64,000 bases of DNA from Pseudarthrobacter enclensis. Its GTDB lineage: Bacteria; Actinomycetota; Actinomycetes; Actinomycetales; Micrococcaceae. The translations under genes and the position numbers were made by a program. Shown one piece after another: positions 1 through 9,006 of the stretch. Positions within the stretch are counted from its first letter, which is position 1, and every line of letters begins with the position of its first letter. The stretch covers positions 1 through 64,000 of the forward strand of contig NZ_JAUSRE010000004.1 of the NCBI RefSeq assembly GCF_030811655.1. The letters are read 5' to 3'. The notes below the pieces were generated by a model. It saw only the letters and a list, made by a program, of their open reading frames with translations. It made no database searches and was not told the origin of the DNA.

Positions 1-72
1 CTCTTCGCCATGCTCCGAGACGGAACCCTCTACCAGGAGCCGGAACCACGAAACCACCCCGCAGCGGCTTGA
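1..72 (+). CDS. C-terminal tail of a truncated ORF, possibly an IS110-type transposase
   Basis: Frame 1 is open from the first base of the window to a TGA at 70-72 and gives 23 residues that include AMLRDGTLYQEP. An (A/L)-(M/L)-R-D-G-T-x-Y string close to the stop is typical of the C-terminus of IS110-family transposases, which is the basis of the tentative call. The gene starts outside the window, so neither catalytic domain can be seen. It has the same orientation as the glycosyltransferase that follows. If correct, a mobile element borders the polysaccharide locus. The remaining 66-95 bp up to that glycosyltransferase show no strong ribosome binding site. Confidence 0.4.
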   Translation, partial: LFAMLRDGTLYQEPEPRNHPAAA

Positions 73-167
73 CGAAAACCATAGAGGCACCCCCCTTTCC
101 CGCGGCTTTCCTCAAGGTTGCCTAAAGCAACCGCTCCATGGGAAGTGTGATCCATTACACTCTTGCA

Positions 168-1361
168 ATGAGGCTCCTGTACGTGACGGAAAGCGTGCCC
201 AACCGGGATCCGGAACTTGGGGACGGAAGCTCGATGATTCCGTACGAGGTCATCCTGCACCTTCCGGCAGAAGTTGCCGTCACCCTGCTGACTTTTTCCG
301 GCCCGGTCCCCGTACCTGCAGAAATCAGGGATCGCTGCGACTCCGTCTACGAACTGGCCCCCCGGGAAGAACTTTCAGCCTTTGTCCGCTCCCTGGGGGG
401 CCTGGCGGGGCTGGGGAAGCACCGCCGTGACACCCCTTCCGCCCGCGCGGCAGCCGCACGTTTGTCGCAAGGCAGGGACGCCACCCTCATCCACGGCCCC
501 CACGCCCTTTTCCTGTCCCACCAGGTGTCCGGGCCCGTGGTGCTGCAAACAGTGGATCCCTGGTCCATCCGCGCCGGCATGGACACCGCCATTGCGCACA
601 CGCTCCGGCCCGCCTACCGGCTGCGTGAACAACTGGCGGCACGGGCTGAACGGCAACTGCCGGTGCGGGCACGCCTCCTGACCGTCGGGGCACAGGATGC
701 CGCCGTGTGGGCGGCAAAACTGGGCTGCCCGGTGAGGAGCATCCCCAACGGAACTGCGGTGGGGAGCCGCACCCGCCGTGAGCGTGGCACACCCGTCGTG
801 TGCTTTGCCGGCAGCCTGAATTACGCCCCGAACGTGGACAGCGCCACCGTTCTGGTAAAGACGATCGCGCCGCGGGTGTGGCAGGAAGTTCCGAACACCC
901 GGTTTGTCATCGCGGGGCGCCGGCCCACACCGGCGGTCCAGGCACTGGCCGGCCCGCGGGTGGACGTCCTGGCAAACGTTCCCTCCATCCTGGACGTCTT
1001 CCACGGGTCGGACGTGGCAGTCTTCCCCGACGAACATGGCGTGGGCATCCGCAACTCCGTGCTGGAAGCCCTCGCTGCAGGGCTGCCCGTGGTGGCCACC
1101 CCGGTGGCGGCCAGGGAACTGCCCGCGCACCCGCTGATGACCGTGGAAGGCAGCCGGGACCGGCTTGTCCGCAGGATAGTGGAACTTCTCACCGCGCCGG
1201 AACTGCCGCAGGGGACTCCTGCAGCCGTTCCGGCGAGAGGTCCGGCAGGAGAGGTCCGGTCATGGGACACCGTGGCCGGCGAATACCTGGCGGAAGTACG
1301 GGAGGCCGCGGCCTCCCCATCCCCGGCCGGCCGGCTTTCGCCGACGAACGGGCAACCGTGA
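168..1361 (+). CDS. glycosyltransferase, GT-B fold (GT4-like)
   Basis: Probable cytoplasmic glycosyltransferase of about 397 residues that adds a sugar from an activated donor during polysaccharide assembly. The C-terminal half has the GT4-type pattern: a FAGSLNYAPN segment opening the donor-binding domain, a conserved VIAGRRP strand, and near the end a stretch with EHGVGIRNSVLEALAAGLP, the acidic residue and glycine-rich turn that bind the nucleotide sugar in this family. I prefer the ATG at 168 because MRLLYVTES is a natural first beta strand. An in-frame ATG at 138 adds ten residues and neither start has a good ribosome binding site. The stop overlaps the GTG start of the flippase gene by four bases, so the two are probably translationally coupled. 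Donor and acceptor cannot be predicted. Confidence 0.82.
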   Translation: MRLLYVTESVPNRDPELGDGSSMIPYEVILHLPAEVAVTLLTFSGPVPVPAEIRDRCDSVYELAPREELSAFVRSLGGLAGLGKHRRDTPSARAAAARLSQGRDATLIHGPHALFLSHQVSGPVVLQTVDPWSIRAGMDTAIAHTLRPAYRLREQLAARAERQLPVRARLLTVGAQDAAVWAAKLGCPVRSIPNGTAVGSRTRRERGTPVVCFAGSLNYAPNVDSATVLVKTIAPRVWQEVPNTRFVIAGRRPTPAVQALAGPRVDVLANVPSILDVFHGSDVAVFPDEHGVGIRNSVLEALAAGLPVVATPVAARELPAHPLMTVEGSRDRLVRRIVELLTAPELPQGTPAAVPARGPAGEVRSWDTVAGEYLAEVREAAASPSPAGRLSPTNGQP

Positions 1362-2845
1362 CGTACGCGCCGGGGGAACTGGAACGCAAAGGGGTCCGGG
1401 GAGCCCTGTGGCAGGGGCTGGCCTTCGCCTCGGGCAGGGTGATCGTCCTGGTGACCACGGTGGTGCTCGCTCGGCTGCTGTCGCCCGCGGAATATGGCCT
1501 CGTCGCCCTTGCGCTGGTACTTATGGCATACGCGGAGACCATTGCCGACGCCGGCGTGGGCCAGGCCCTGGTCTACCTGCCCAGGACGCAGGTCATAGCG
1601 CGCTCGGCCCTCCTGCTGTCCGTCACCCTGGGGGCGGTCCTGGCCGTTGCGGCGGTGCTTGCGGCGGACACCGTGGAGGATCTCGTCGGGCTGGACGGTG
1701 TGGCTCCGCTGGTACAGGTCCTTGGAGTTTCCGTGCTGGCCACCGCTTGCGGAGCCGTCCCCGAGGCGATCATGCGCCGCGACCTCAAGTTCCGGCAGCT
1801 GACGGCCGCTCCGGTGCTGCGCGCCGCGACCATGGGAGCGGTGACCCTTTACCTGGCCTTCACCGGCCACGGGGCCTGGTCACTCGCGGTGGGAACAGCC
1901 GCAGGATCGGTGGCCTACGCCGCCACCTGCTGGTTCCTGGTCCGTCACGAGGCCCCCTGGCAGATCTGGCGCGTGAGCAGGAGCGCCATTGCCGAGAATG
2001 TCCGCTTCGGCGCTCCCGTCGCAGGCAGCACCATGCTGGCCAGGGCGATCTTCGACGTCGACTACCTGGTCATCGGCATCATGCTTGGCGCCAACGCGCT
2101 GGGCCTTTACACCCTTGCCTTCCGCCTGCCCGAAGCGCTGATCCTCAATGTGTTCTTTGTACTTTCCACCGTCCTGTTTCCCCTGTATACGCAGGTCCGC
2201 GGCGACCGGCAGCGGCTGCGCGACGGGTACTTGAAGAGCGTCACTGTCCAGGCGCTGTACGGCATTACGGCAGGAGTGGGACTCGCCGTGGTGGCACCGG
2301 TCCTGGTGCCGGTCCTGTTCGGGCAGCGGTGGGATGACTCGGTTACCCCGCTGGTCTTCCTCGCGCTGTACGCGGCGGCCCGGTCCCTGGGCGCGGGTGC
2401 CAATGATGTCTACAAAGCCCTTGGCAGGCCCGGGCTCTCCATCTGGATCTCCGTGGTCCGGCTTGCCGTCCTCCTCCCGGCGCTGGTCTTCGCCACCCGC
2501 TGGGGCATAGTGGGGGTCGCGTGCGCCCAGATGGTGGTCGCCGTGGTCTTTGCGTTCGGCATGCAGGCTGTGGCGGCCAAGGTGATGGGAACCAGGGTGC
2601 GGCGCTTGATGCGGGCCGCCGCCCCCGGCCTGCTGTGCGGCGCCGGAGTCGCCCTGGTGGGGCTTCTGAACCTGGCCCGGCATGCGCTGGGCCCTGTCCC
2701 CACCCTGATTGCCATGGTGGTTGCCGGCATAGCGGTGGCGTACGCTGTGCTGCGCTTCGGCTACCGGGACCTGCACGATGAGATACTCGGCCTTTTCAGG
2801 CACCACCCGAAAACGCCGGACGACGCAGAGGGCCGGTCATCCTGA
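1358..2845 (+). CDS. Wzx-like polysaccharide flippase (MOP superfamily)
   Basis: Polytopic membrane protein of about 495 residues, predicted to move lipid-linked oligosaccharide across the cytoplasmic membrane. After a short hydrophilic start the protein reads GALWQGLAFASGRVIVLV and then LLSPAEYGLVALALV, the usual first-helix signature of the O-antigen flippase branch (Wzx/RfbX) of the MOP superfamily. About a dozen hydrophobic segments follow. The reading frame is open much further upstream, but that part translates to low-complexity shadow of the previous gene. The GTG at 1358 overlaps the stop of the upstream glycosyltransferase (GTGA), which supports this start. The gene converges on the phosphotransferase gene with a 26-bp gap, so this pair and the leftward operon meet end to end. 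Confidence 0.85.
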   Translation: MTYAPGELERKGVRGALWQGLAFASGRVIVLVTTVVLARLLSPAEYGLVALALVLMAYAETIADAGVGQALVYLPRTQVIARSALLLSVTLGAVLAVAAVLAADTVEDLVGLDGVAPLVQVLGVSVLATACGAVPEAIMRRDLKFRQLTAAPVLRAATMGAVTLYLAFTGHGAWSLAVGTAAGSVAYAATCWFLVRHEAPWQIWRVSRSAIAENVRFGAPVAGSTMLARAIFDVDYLVIGIMLGANALGLYTLAFRLPEALILNVFFVLSTVLFPLYTQVRGDRQRLRDGYLKSVTVQALYGITAGVGLAVVAPVLVPVLFGQRWDDSVTPLVFLALYAAARSLGAGANDVYKALGRPGLSIWISVVRLAVLLPALVFATRWGIVGVACAQMVVAVVFAFGMQAVAAKVMGTRVRRLMRAAAPGLLCGAGVALVGLLNLARHALGPVPTLIAMVVAGIAVAYAVLRFGYRDLHDEILGLFRHHPKTPDDAEGRSS

Positions 2846-2871
2846 GGCTTCCCACGTCCTGCGGTTTTGCC

Positions 2872-3885
2872 CTAGGGGGCGTCCAGGGCATGCCGCCACA
2901 GCCAGAAGTCCCTGTCCGCCAGGAGGGTGGCGCGCACTTTCTCGTTGCCCTGTGAAAGCCCAGGTGCGGCTTCCTGCGCCAGGCGGTCAGCGAGCGTTGC
3001 CGTGGACCGGGCCCAGGTTGCGATGACCAGCAGGGGAAACAGTGATTCGTCCACTCCCCTCATTCCCAGGTGGAGTGACAGCGGCCCATGTGCCCAACCG
3101 CCGTGGCCAAACGCCTTGTCGAAGGCAGCAAGCTGGGCCTCCCTCACGAACGCCTGTTCACTGGACTCGCTTAAGTACTGCAGATAGAACACCAGGTCGT
3201 GCCCGGGGACACCGCCGGTAAGGGAACGTTCCCAATCCATGACCTGTAGGGGAGCGCCAGGCTTAACCAGCAGGTTGGGGTGGCTCAGGTCGCCGTGTTC
3301 GATCACCGCGGGCAGTTGCGCGCGCTGAAGGGGCCCGAGGACGGCGTGCGTGCGCTCAACCAGTTCACAGGTCTGCGCATCCTGCCCGGACAAGGCCTCG
3401 AGCGCCGCCAGCGGATCCCTGACCGTGCGCTGGTACCAGTCCACGTTGTCCGCGGCGGGACGGGTGCAGGGAAGTGCCCCGACGAACTCGGTTCCGGTGG
3501 CTACGGCGGAGGAAAGGTCCGCCGCCACTGCCCTGGGGTCGAGGGGCGTCCCGGTCAGGGCGGTTTCGACGAGGACCGTGTAGGCACCCATGTCCCGGAT
3601 CCCCACCAGCCGGGGAACACCGGCGCCCGGGCTGTCGACGACGGCAGAGAGTTGGGCCAGCATGGCAGCCTCACGGCGGACTCCGGTGTTGTCGCCGGGC
3701 TGGCGGGGCACCTTTACCACCAGGGCCGGCTCGGTGTGCCGGGCAGGGAAGATCAGGGCCACTACATGCCGTGAGGTCGCAAAGCGCGGCGTCAGGAGCA
3801 GCGTCTCCCAGCGCTTCCCCAGGCCGTACCCGTCAAGGGCCAACTCGTCATAGTGGTCTTGCAGGAACTGGTCCACGAAATTCAC
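2872..3885 (-). CDS. aminoglycoside-phosphotransferase-fold kinase
   Basis: Soluble protein of 337 residues with the APH/choline-kinase fold. It has VVKVP with a candidate ATP-binding lysine at residue 58, the catalytic loop HGDLSHPN at 197-204, and VMDWE with the metal-binding aspartate at 217. Family members phosphorylate small hydroxylated molecules, sugars or lipid head groups. In a polysaccharide operon a sugar or carrier substrate is more plausible than antibiotic resistance. It is the last gene of the leftward operon, and its ATG overlaps the stop of the upstream fusion gene by four bases (ATGA). The two proteins are probably made together, which makes a shared pathway likely. The substrate is not deducible from the sequence. 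Confidence 0.8.
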   Translation of the reverse strand: MNFVDQFLQDHYDELALDGYGLGKRWETLLLTPRFATSRHVVALIFPARHTEPALVVKVPRQPGDNTGVRREAAMLAQLSAVVDSPGAGVPRLVGIRDMGAYTVLVETALTGTPLDPRAVAADLSSAVATGTEFVGALPCTRPAADNVDWYQRTVRDPLAALEALSGQDAQTCELVERTHAVLGPLQRAQLPAVIEHGDLSHPNLLVKPGAPLQVMDWERSLTGGVPGHDLVFYLQYLSESSEQAFVREAQLAAFDKAFGHGGWAHGPLSLHLGMRGVDESLFPLLVIATWARSTATLADRLAQEAAPGLSQGNEKVRATLLADRDFWLWRHALDAP

Positions 3886-5855
3886 GGCTGCTCCTTCCCT
3901 TCGGGCCGGCGCCCGGTGATGGTGCCCTCCGGCACCAGGAGGTCGAAGACGCGCAGGGCCAGTGCAGTATGGACCGCCGCAGCTTTCAGCGCCCCGAAAC
4001 GCACATCTTTCCGCAAACCGAGGGTGTCGCGGATGGACACGCGGGACTGCACCGGTACCAGCCGTGCAGTGCGCTGGCGGTTGGGTGCGTTCCAGTAAAG
4101 GGCGATGTCCCGGTACCCCCGGCGTTCCAGCGTCCTCTTCCAGCCCCTCAGCGTGCGCGGACCCGAGCGCTGGAGAAGGGACCGGCTGGCTTCGACGCAG
4201 ATCCAGCCTCCGGGCTCCAATGCCAGTCCTGCACTGTCAAGCTGGCCACGGCCGGGCGAGGCGAGCAGCACCACGTCGCACGTCCTGCCGCCGGCTACGG
4301 TTTCCGGGTCCGCCAGGCGCACGGCTTCCGGGTCCAGCAGCCGCAGGGCCGCCTGCGCCTCGGGGCTGAGGCTCCCGCCGAAACCAAGCGCGCGCGGCTG
4401 CAGGACGGGAAGGAGGAACCGCCAGTCCAGGAACCGCCAAAGATGCAGGGCGAGGGCCTCCCCTGCGACGGCTTCCGGGGCGGGACCGGCCTGGGGCAGC
4501 CGGCTGGCAGCCGAGGCCGGCGGTGGAGGGGTGCCACCTGTTGCCTTTTGGGCGCCGCCTGCGAAGATTTCCCACACGATGCCGGTTGCGACGCGCTGCA
4601 CCACGTCCGCCGGCTGGGCTGCATCGACCACCCTGCTGGCGGGGAGCCGGCCGGCCAACTCGAGGTAGTCGTTCCGCCACGATTCCAGGACCTCCGGGCT
4701 GTGTTCGCCCTTCCGCTCAAACATGACGTCGCCGGGGACATCGAGCACCAGAAGGACATCAGGGGCGGGGATCACGGCCAGGGCGAGCGCATTGCTGATC
4801 GCCGCAAGCGGACCGCGGGAGGAGCCGCCGAGCAAGGCGTCATACGCCACGCGATCCATCAGCACCACCTTGCCCATGGCCCGGTAGAACCTGGCCAGGA
4901 GGCCGCCCCGCACCAGCCGGTAAACCTTCTTGGCCGTTCGTCCGCCCGGTATCCGGTTGAGCACGGCATCCCACGGCCCCGCCCCCCACAGGCCCATGTA
5001 CACGTACTTGGTGGGCAGGGGAACGTCGGCATGCAGGCCGTTCAACAGTGTGGTTTTACCGGCCCCGTCCGGAGCCATGACGCCCAACAAGGGAGTGTGC
5101 CCCTGCACCCGGGCACCGGCGTGCCTCAACGTTCCGTTGACTGCTGATATGAACCTGGAGCTGAAACTGCCACTCCAGGAAGCCCTCATCCGGGCCGCAA
5201 TGGCCGGCGCTTCCTCGAACCGTCCTGCCAGGACCAGGTTCAACATGTCGGTCGCCAGCCCCGCACCCACCCTGCGCCTGACCGACTCCGCCATCCGGCC
5301 GCCGTCGGCCGCCACCCTGGCAGCCGCCCGGGCGCCCTCCTGACGCTCCTGCGCGACGCCGCCCTTGTCCATGAAAAGGTGCAGCAGCAGCAGCCACGCC
5401 TGGTCTGACGGGTCCGGCACCCAGCAGGAGCCATGGCGGACCCGGCGCCGAAGGCACCGGGGTGCCCAGGACGTACGCCACTGCTGGCGGGGGCCGAACG
5501 CCAGGGCCGAGACAATGTCGAGCTTGATCCACGCGCCTGCGTCCGCGGAGTAGCAGAAGTAGAATCTGTGGCTGCCATGGCCCCAGGCCACGACGCGGCA
5601 GAACCCCGCGTCCGCCATCAAGGCGTCCAGCCGGGGAAGGAGCCGGCTGTCCACGAGGATGTCCACGTCTCCCCGGGGCAGGGCCAGATCGTCCCAGCCC
5701 CGGACCAGGAGCCATGGCAGCCCTGCCGCGTCGAGGACCCGGAACGCTTTAGCCACCACGGGATGGATCTGGTCGCTTCCCGGCGCCGCGTCCCCGACTG
5801 TACGGGAGGCGTTCCCCGGCTCCCGGGGAACGGGCAGGTCACTTGCCGTATCCAT
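3882..5855 (-). CDS. nucleotidyltransferase / thymidylate-kinase-like / methyltransferase-like fusion protein
   Basis: A protein of about 657 residues with three visible parts. Residues 35-160 carry RGDVDILVDS near 61-70, a nucleotidyltransferase-type acidic pair as in MNT-like proteins. A P-loop at about 258-269 (GVMAPDGAGKTT) opens a thymidylate-kinase-like domain that also contains LVLDVPGDVMFERKGEHSPE. The last 190 residues contain LLASPGRGQLDSAGLALEPGGW, which resembles the late strands of a SAM-dependent methyltransferase, but no clear SAM-binding glycine motif is visible. The frame is open to 5936, yet the ATG at 5855 is preferred: it follows a GGGGGA ribosome binding site and avoids overlap with the GH16 gene. 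The domain assignments are inference from motifs and the function of the fusion is unknown. Confidence 0.72.
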   Translation of the reverse strand: MDTASDLPVPREPGNASRTVGDAAPGSDQIHPVVAKAFRVLDAAGLPWLLVRGWDDLALPRGDVDILVDSRLLPRLDALMADAGFCRVVAWGHGSHRFYFCYSADAGAWIKLDIVSALAFGPRQQWRTSWAPRCLRRRVRHGSCWVPDPSDQAWLLLLHLFMDKGGVAQERQEGARAAARVAADGGRMAESVRRRVGAGLATDMLNLVLAGRFEEAPAIAARMRASWSGSFSSRFISAVNGTLRHAGARVQGHTPLLGVMAPDGAGKTTLLNGLHADVPLPTKYVYMGLWGAGPWDAVLNRIPGGRTAKKVYRLVRGGLLARFYRAMGKVVLMDRVAYDALLGGSSRGPLAAISNALALAVIPAPDVLLVLDVPGDVMFERKGEHSPEVLESWRNDYLELAGRLPASRVVDAAQPADVVQRVATGIVWEIFAGGAQKATGGTPPPPASAASRLPQAGPAPEAVAGEALALHLWRFLDWRFLLPVLQPRALGFGGSLSPEAQAALRLLDPEAVRLADPETVAGGRTCDVVLLASPGRGQLDSAGLALEPGGWICVEASRSLLQRSGPRTLRGWKRTLERRGYRDIALYWNAPNRQRTARLVPVQSRVSIRDTLGLRKDVRFGALKAAAVHTALALRVFDLLVPEGTITGRRPEGKEQP

Positions 5856-5905
5856 GGTGCAATCCCCCGAACCGGTTCCAGCCGCAGCGGCGGCCACAGC
5901 CTTGT

Positions 5906-6736
5906 TTACCGTGTGTACGCATACTGCACCACCCAATCGACCTGTATGTGCCCGGCAACGTCCGTCGCGGGAAAAGTACTGGTGGCGTCGTCGGCCGTTT
6001 CCACCTGGAGAGTCCAGCGCATTGGCGTATGGGGTACGCCTTTGGGTTTGGTTGTCTGGTCCACCAGTTGGTCATCCAGGAACCACTGCACCAGGCCGGG
6101 CTTCCATTCGATGGTGGCTACATGCCACTGGCCCGGGCTGGACGAAGAGTATTTCCGGTCCCCGGGATCAAACTGCATGCCGTTGGACGTCCGGGTCCCC
6201 CTGATCGCGGAGTTCCCGTAGAGGGATCCGTCCAGGCCCCCTTCCGGCCAATCGATTTCCCCCTCGTTCCAGTTGTCGCTGGCAGGCCACAGGAGGAACG
6301 CGATCTTGTAGCCCGGGATGGAGTCATAGCGGAACCGCACAGAGTATCTTCCATAGGTCTGGCCGGTGTAACCGAACGGTATGGCGCTGGCCACCCGGGG
6401 CCTGTTGTTCGAATAGTGGAGGTAGAAGTCCAGGTAGCCGTCGTGTACCGAAAGGACATCGTCGGGGGTATACGTGCCATAGCCCGAGGAATCGGAAAAC
6501 CCGGCATAACCTCTCATGTCGGGGCCGTACACCTGGCCCACGGCTCCCAAAGGAGCAGGTACATCGAAGTCCTGGACCATCGTCTGGCGCCACGAGGGCA
6601 GGTTCCCCCTGGGCGCTTCGGTCACCCTGGAGGAGTCCCCCTGAAGCGCCAGCAGGACAGCCCCGACGATGGACAACGACGTCACGGTGATCAGCGACAG
6701 CTGGTACACCCGTCCCCTATTTTCCCCAGTCAGCAC
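5906..6736 (-). CDS. membrane-anchored GH16-type glycan hydrolase
   Basis: A 276-residue protein with an N-terminal hydrophobic segment (residues 12-32, TVTSLSIVGAVLLALQ) that should act as a signal anchor, followed by a jelly-roll domain. The motif EIDWPE at residues 160-165 fits the GH16 active-site pattern E-x-D-x-x-E (nucleophile, assisting aspartate, acid/base). GH16 enzymes cleave or transglycosylate beta-glucans and galactans. In an exopolysaccharide operon such enzymes usually trim or release the polymer outside the cell. The start overlaps the end of the upstream membrane-protein gene by 20 bp. Substrate specificity is not readable. A catalytically different relative in the concanavalin-like superfamily is possible but less likely given the complete motif. 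Confidence 0.82.
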   Translation of the reverse strand: MLTGENRGRVYQLSLITVTSLSIVGAVLLALQGDSSRVTEAPRGNLPSWRQTMVQDFDVPAPLGAVGQVYGPDMRGYAGFSDSSGYGTYTPDDVLSVHDGYLDFYLHYSNNRPRVASAIPFGYTGQTYGRYSVRFRYDSIPGYKIAFLLWPASDNWNEGEIDWPEGGLDGSLYGNSAIRGTRTSNGMQFDPGDRKYSSSSPGQWHVATIEWKPGLVQWFLDDQLVDQTTKPKGVPHTPMRWTLQVETADDATSTFPATDVAGHIQVDWVVQYAYTR

Positions 6737-8930
6737 GGGTAACCTCGTAAATCCTCACGGACTTGTTTTCAAAAACCAGCTCGGTGCCCCGTGCGACGTT
6801 CAGGTCATGCTCAAGCGGGACGAGGACATCCGTGGGGAACTTCCGGAGAACGCCGGTGGACGTGCGCTGCTGCAGGTCGGAGACCACCACGAAGATGCGG
6901 TCCGAGGGCCTCAGCTTGGCGGCGGCCCGGGTCTTGTCAACGTAGGCAAGCATGTCGTCACCCGTAAACGGCGGGCCCGCGCTGTGCAGCTTCGGTGCAA
7001 CGGAAACCATTTGGCCGCTGCGGAGGAAGAAGGAGTAGTGCGAGCCGATGAGCAGCGGCAGGTGGTAGTTGGTCTCCACCACGGCGTCACCGCGCTGGAC
7101 GTTCGAATCCAGCCAGCGGCTGGCAGCCACGTCTGCCGCCGGTACCCGTACGTTGGCCTCGTTCTGGAAATACACGGTGGTAAAGAGCACCGCCATTACC
7201 GAGATCGCGGACGCTGCCCCCACAACCGCCTTCCTGCCGGGGCGCTTGCCGGACCAGAAGAGCCAGGCTGCGCCGATGGAGAGCCACGGAAGGGCAAACA
7301 TGAAGACCCGAAGCCTGCCTTCCCCGCCGTAGGACGTTCCGAACAGCCCAATGATGGGTGTTGCCGCGAGCGTCCCCACGAGGAGGGTGGTGCGGACGTG
7401 GCCGCGAAGGAAGTTGCGGAGGAAGCCCAACCCGGCAAGCAGGGCAGTAAACAGGGACAGGGCCAGCGCCTCCCTGGCCAGCCACCGGCCGGACAGGAGG
7501 GACGGTCCGGGTCCGCCGGCCACGCTCTTGTAGCCGGCGTTCGCCAGGAAATCGAAGCCGCTCAGCAGGCCGTACTTTTCCTTCACGAACTCCGCGTTGG
7601 GAAGGAGGTAGAGCAAGGCCATCAACAGGAGCGCCGGGGCGAGCCACGCGGGCTTAAAGTAGCGGGCGATGAAGAGCGGGAACAACCCCAGGATGGCCAG
7701 GTAGGGCGTCAACTGGTGGCTCATGACGATCATCGCCTGCAGGACCAGGACGGCAGCCACTGCCAGTGCCTGCTGGCGGCCGCTGAAGGACCTGGTCTCT
7801 TCAGGTTCCGGCGCGGATTTGGAGAACCGGGTTGCCAGCCTCTGCTCGAGCGACACCACCCAGGCGGCCGGGCTTCCGCGAAGGAAGGTGAGAATCACCA
7901 GGCACATGGTCAGGTGCAGGGTGTAGGCAAAGGCCTGCGGCGAAAAGTAGTTCTGGTTCAGCCAGTTTGAAAGTGCAAAGACCAGCGCACTGGTCCAGGA
8001 GATGCGGCGGTTCTTCGTCAGGGTCCTGGCAATTGCGAGGACCAGTGCCACGTTCATCAGCGCAAACACCGGCTCCGCCCATCCCGCGTAGGACAGGGCA
8101 TCCTTGTAGCCGCCGGATTCGCCAACGAACGCACTGAACAGGAAGAACCCGGGCCAGCGGTTGTAGATGTCAATATTCGGGTCGAACTGGCCGGTGCTCT
8201 GGATCAGGTCTGTCACGGCGATGTGCTTGTACGTCCAGGGCAGCCGCGGGACGCTGGTCAGCAGGCCGGCAGATGAATAGAGGATGACCACCAGCCCGGT
8301 GAGCGAGGCTCCCGGAAGCCATCCGGAATGCCGGCCGGGACGGGCGGTGCTCCAGATGCACAACGCGACAACCAGCGCCAGCGAAACGTACCAGGTGACC
8401 GGGAACGCGGCCAGGAGCCCGAGATCACCCAAGTGCGGGTTCGTCAATCCCAGCGTCGCCGCCCACATGACCATGGCACCCACGAAAACCAGCCAGGGCA
8501 CATAGGTGCCGGGCTGCGGGCGTTGCAGCCGGACAACGGAGGGCAACGGGGTGCGTGGGCCTGGTACCAGCAGGGCAGCCACAGCTGCAATCAGGATGCC
8601 GACGGCGGCGGGCCGGGGATTCCAGAGCTGGAGCCACCCCATAACGGCAGCGGTCAGGGCGAAGGCAGTTGCACCGGCAACGATCGTGAAGACCAGGCGT
8701 GCAACAGGATCCACGTGGCGGACCCAGCGCACCAGGGCCCAGCCCGGGATGGCGAGGCACACCAGGATTTTGGCGCCCGCGATGGACTCACCGCCGACGT
8801 CGAACAGGATCAGAAACGCCGTCACGGCAGCGAGCAGGGCCAGGACGTATTCGGCATAGCCTGGCCCGTGCCACCGTGAAGTGCGGGAGTTCATCGGGCC
8901 GGACACGTCACCCCTGATGAGAAGCGCCAT
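6717..8930 (-). CDS. large polytopic membrane protein of polysaccharide biosynthesis (GT-C-like or polymerase-like)
   Basis: A 737-residue integral membrane protein with many hydrophobic helices, starting at YVLALLAAVTAFLILF near residue 27. A large extracytoplasmic C-terminal part begins around residue 590 and has sequences such as WLDSNVQRGDAVVE and LLIGSHYSFFLRSGQ. This layout (membrane channel-like half plus exported soluble tail) is seen in GT-C glycosyltransferases that use polyprenyl-phosphate sugars, and in some polysaccharide polymerases. No decisive catalytic motif was identified. The ATG at 8930 has AGGAG eleven bases upstream. It lies 76 bp downstream of the GT2 gene and overlaps the GH16 gene, so it belongs to the same leftward operon. 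The role in polymerisation or sugar transfer is inference. Confidence 0.65.
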   Translation of the reverse strand: MALLIRGDVSGPMNSRTSRWHGPGYAEYVLALLAAVTAFLILFDVGGESIAGAKILVCLAIPGWALVRWVRHVDPVARLVFTIVAGATAFALTAAVMGWLQLWNPRPAAVGILIAAVAALLVPGPRTPLPSVVRLQRPQPGTYVPWLVFVGAMVMWAATLGLTNPHLGDLGLLAAFPVTWYVSLALVVALCIWSTARPGRHSGWLPGASLTGLVVILYSSAGLLTSVPRLPWTYKHIAVTDLIQSTGQFDPNIDIYNRWPGFFLFSAFVGESGGYKDALSYAGWAEPVFALMNVALVLAIARTLTKNRRISWTSALVFALSNWLNQNYFSPQAFAYTLHLTMCLVILTFLRGSPAAWVVSLEQRLATRFSKSAPEPEETRSFSGRQQALAVAAVLVLQAMIVMSHQLTPYLAILGLFPLFIARYFKPAWLAPALLLMALLYLLPNAEFVKEKYGLLSGFDFLANAGYKSVAGGPGPSLLSGRWLAREALALSLFTALLAGLGFLRNFLRGHVRTTLLVGTLAATPIIGLFGTSYGGEGRLRVFMFALPWLSIGAAWLFWSGKRPGRKAVVGAASAISVMAVLFTTVYFQNEANVRVPAADVAASRWLDSNVQRGDAVVETNYHLPLLIGSHYSFFLRSGQMVSVAPKLHSAGPPFTGDDMLAYVDKTRAAAKLRPSDRIFVVVSDLQQRTSTGVLRKFPTDVLVPLEHDLNVARGTELVFENKSVRIYEVTRADWGK

Positions 8931-9006
8931 ACTGTTTCAACTCCTGGATAGTTCTTGCCGCTGACGGAGCGGGCCTCCGCGACCAGCACACATGCTGACT
9001 GTTGCC

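Noticed and set aside
800..1357. N-terminal 186 codons of the open frame of the flippase gene
   Set aside because: They overlap the glycosyltransferase and read as low-complexity shadow; the GTG at 1358 is a better start.
3474..5147. 557-codon rightward ORF opposite the fusion and kinase genes
   Set aside because: Composition is Pro/Gly/Arg/Gln-rich shadow of the real leftward genes, with no motif or ribosome binding site.
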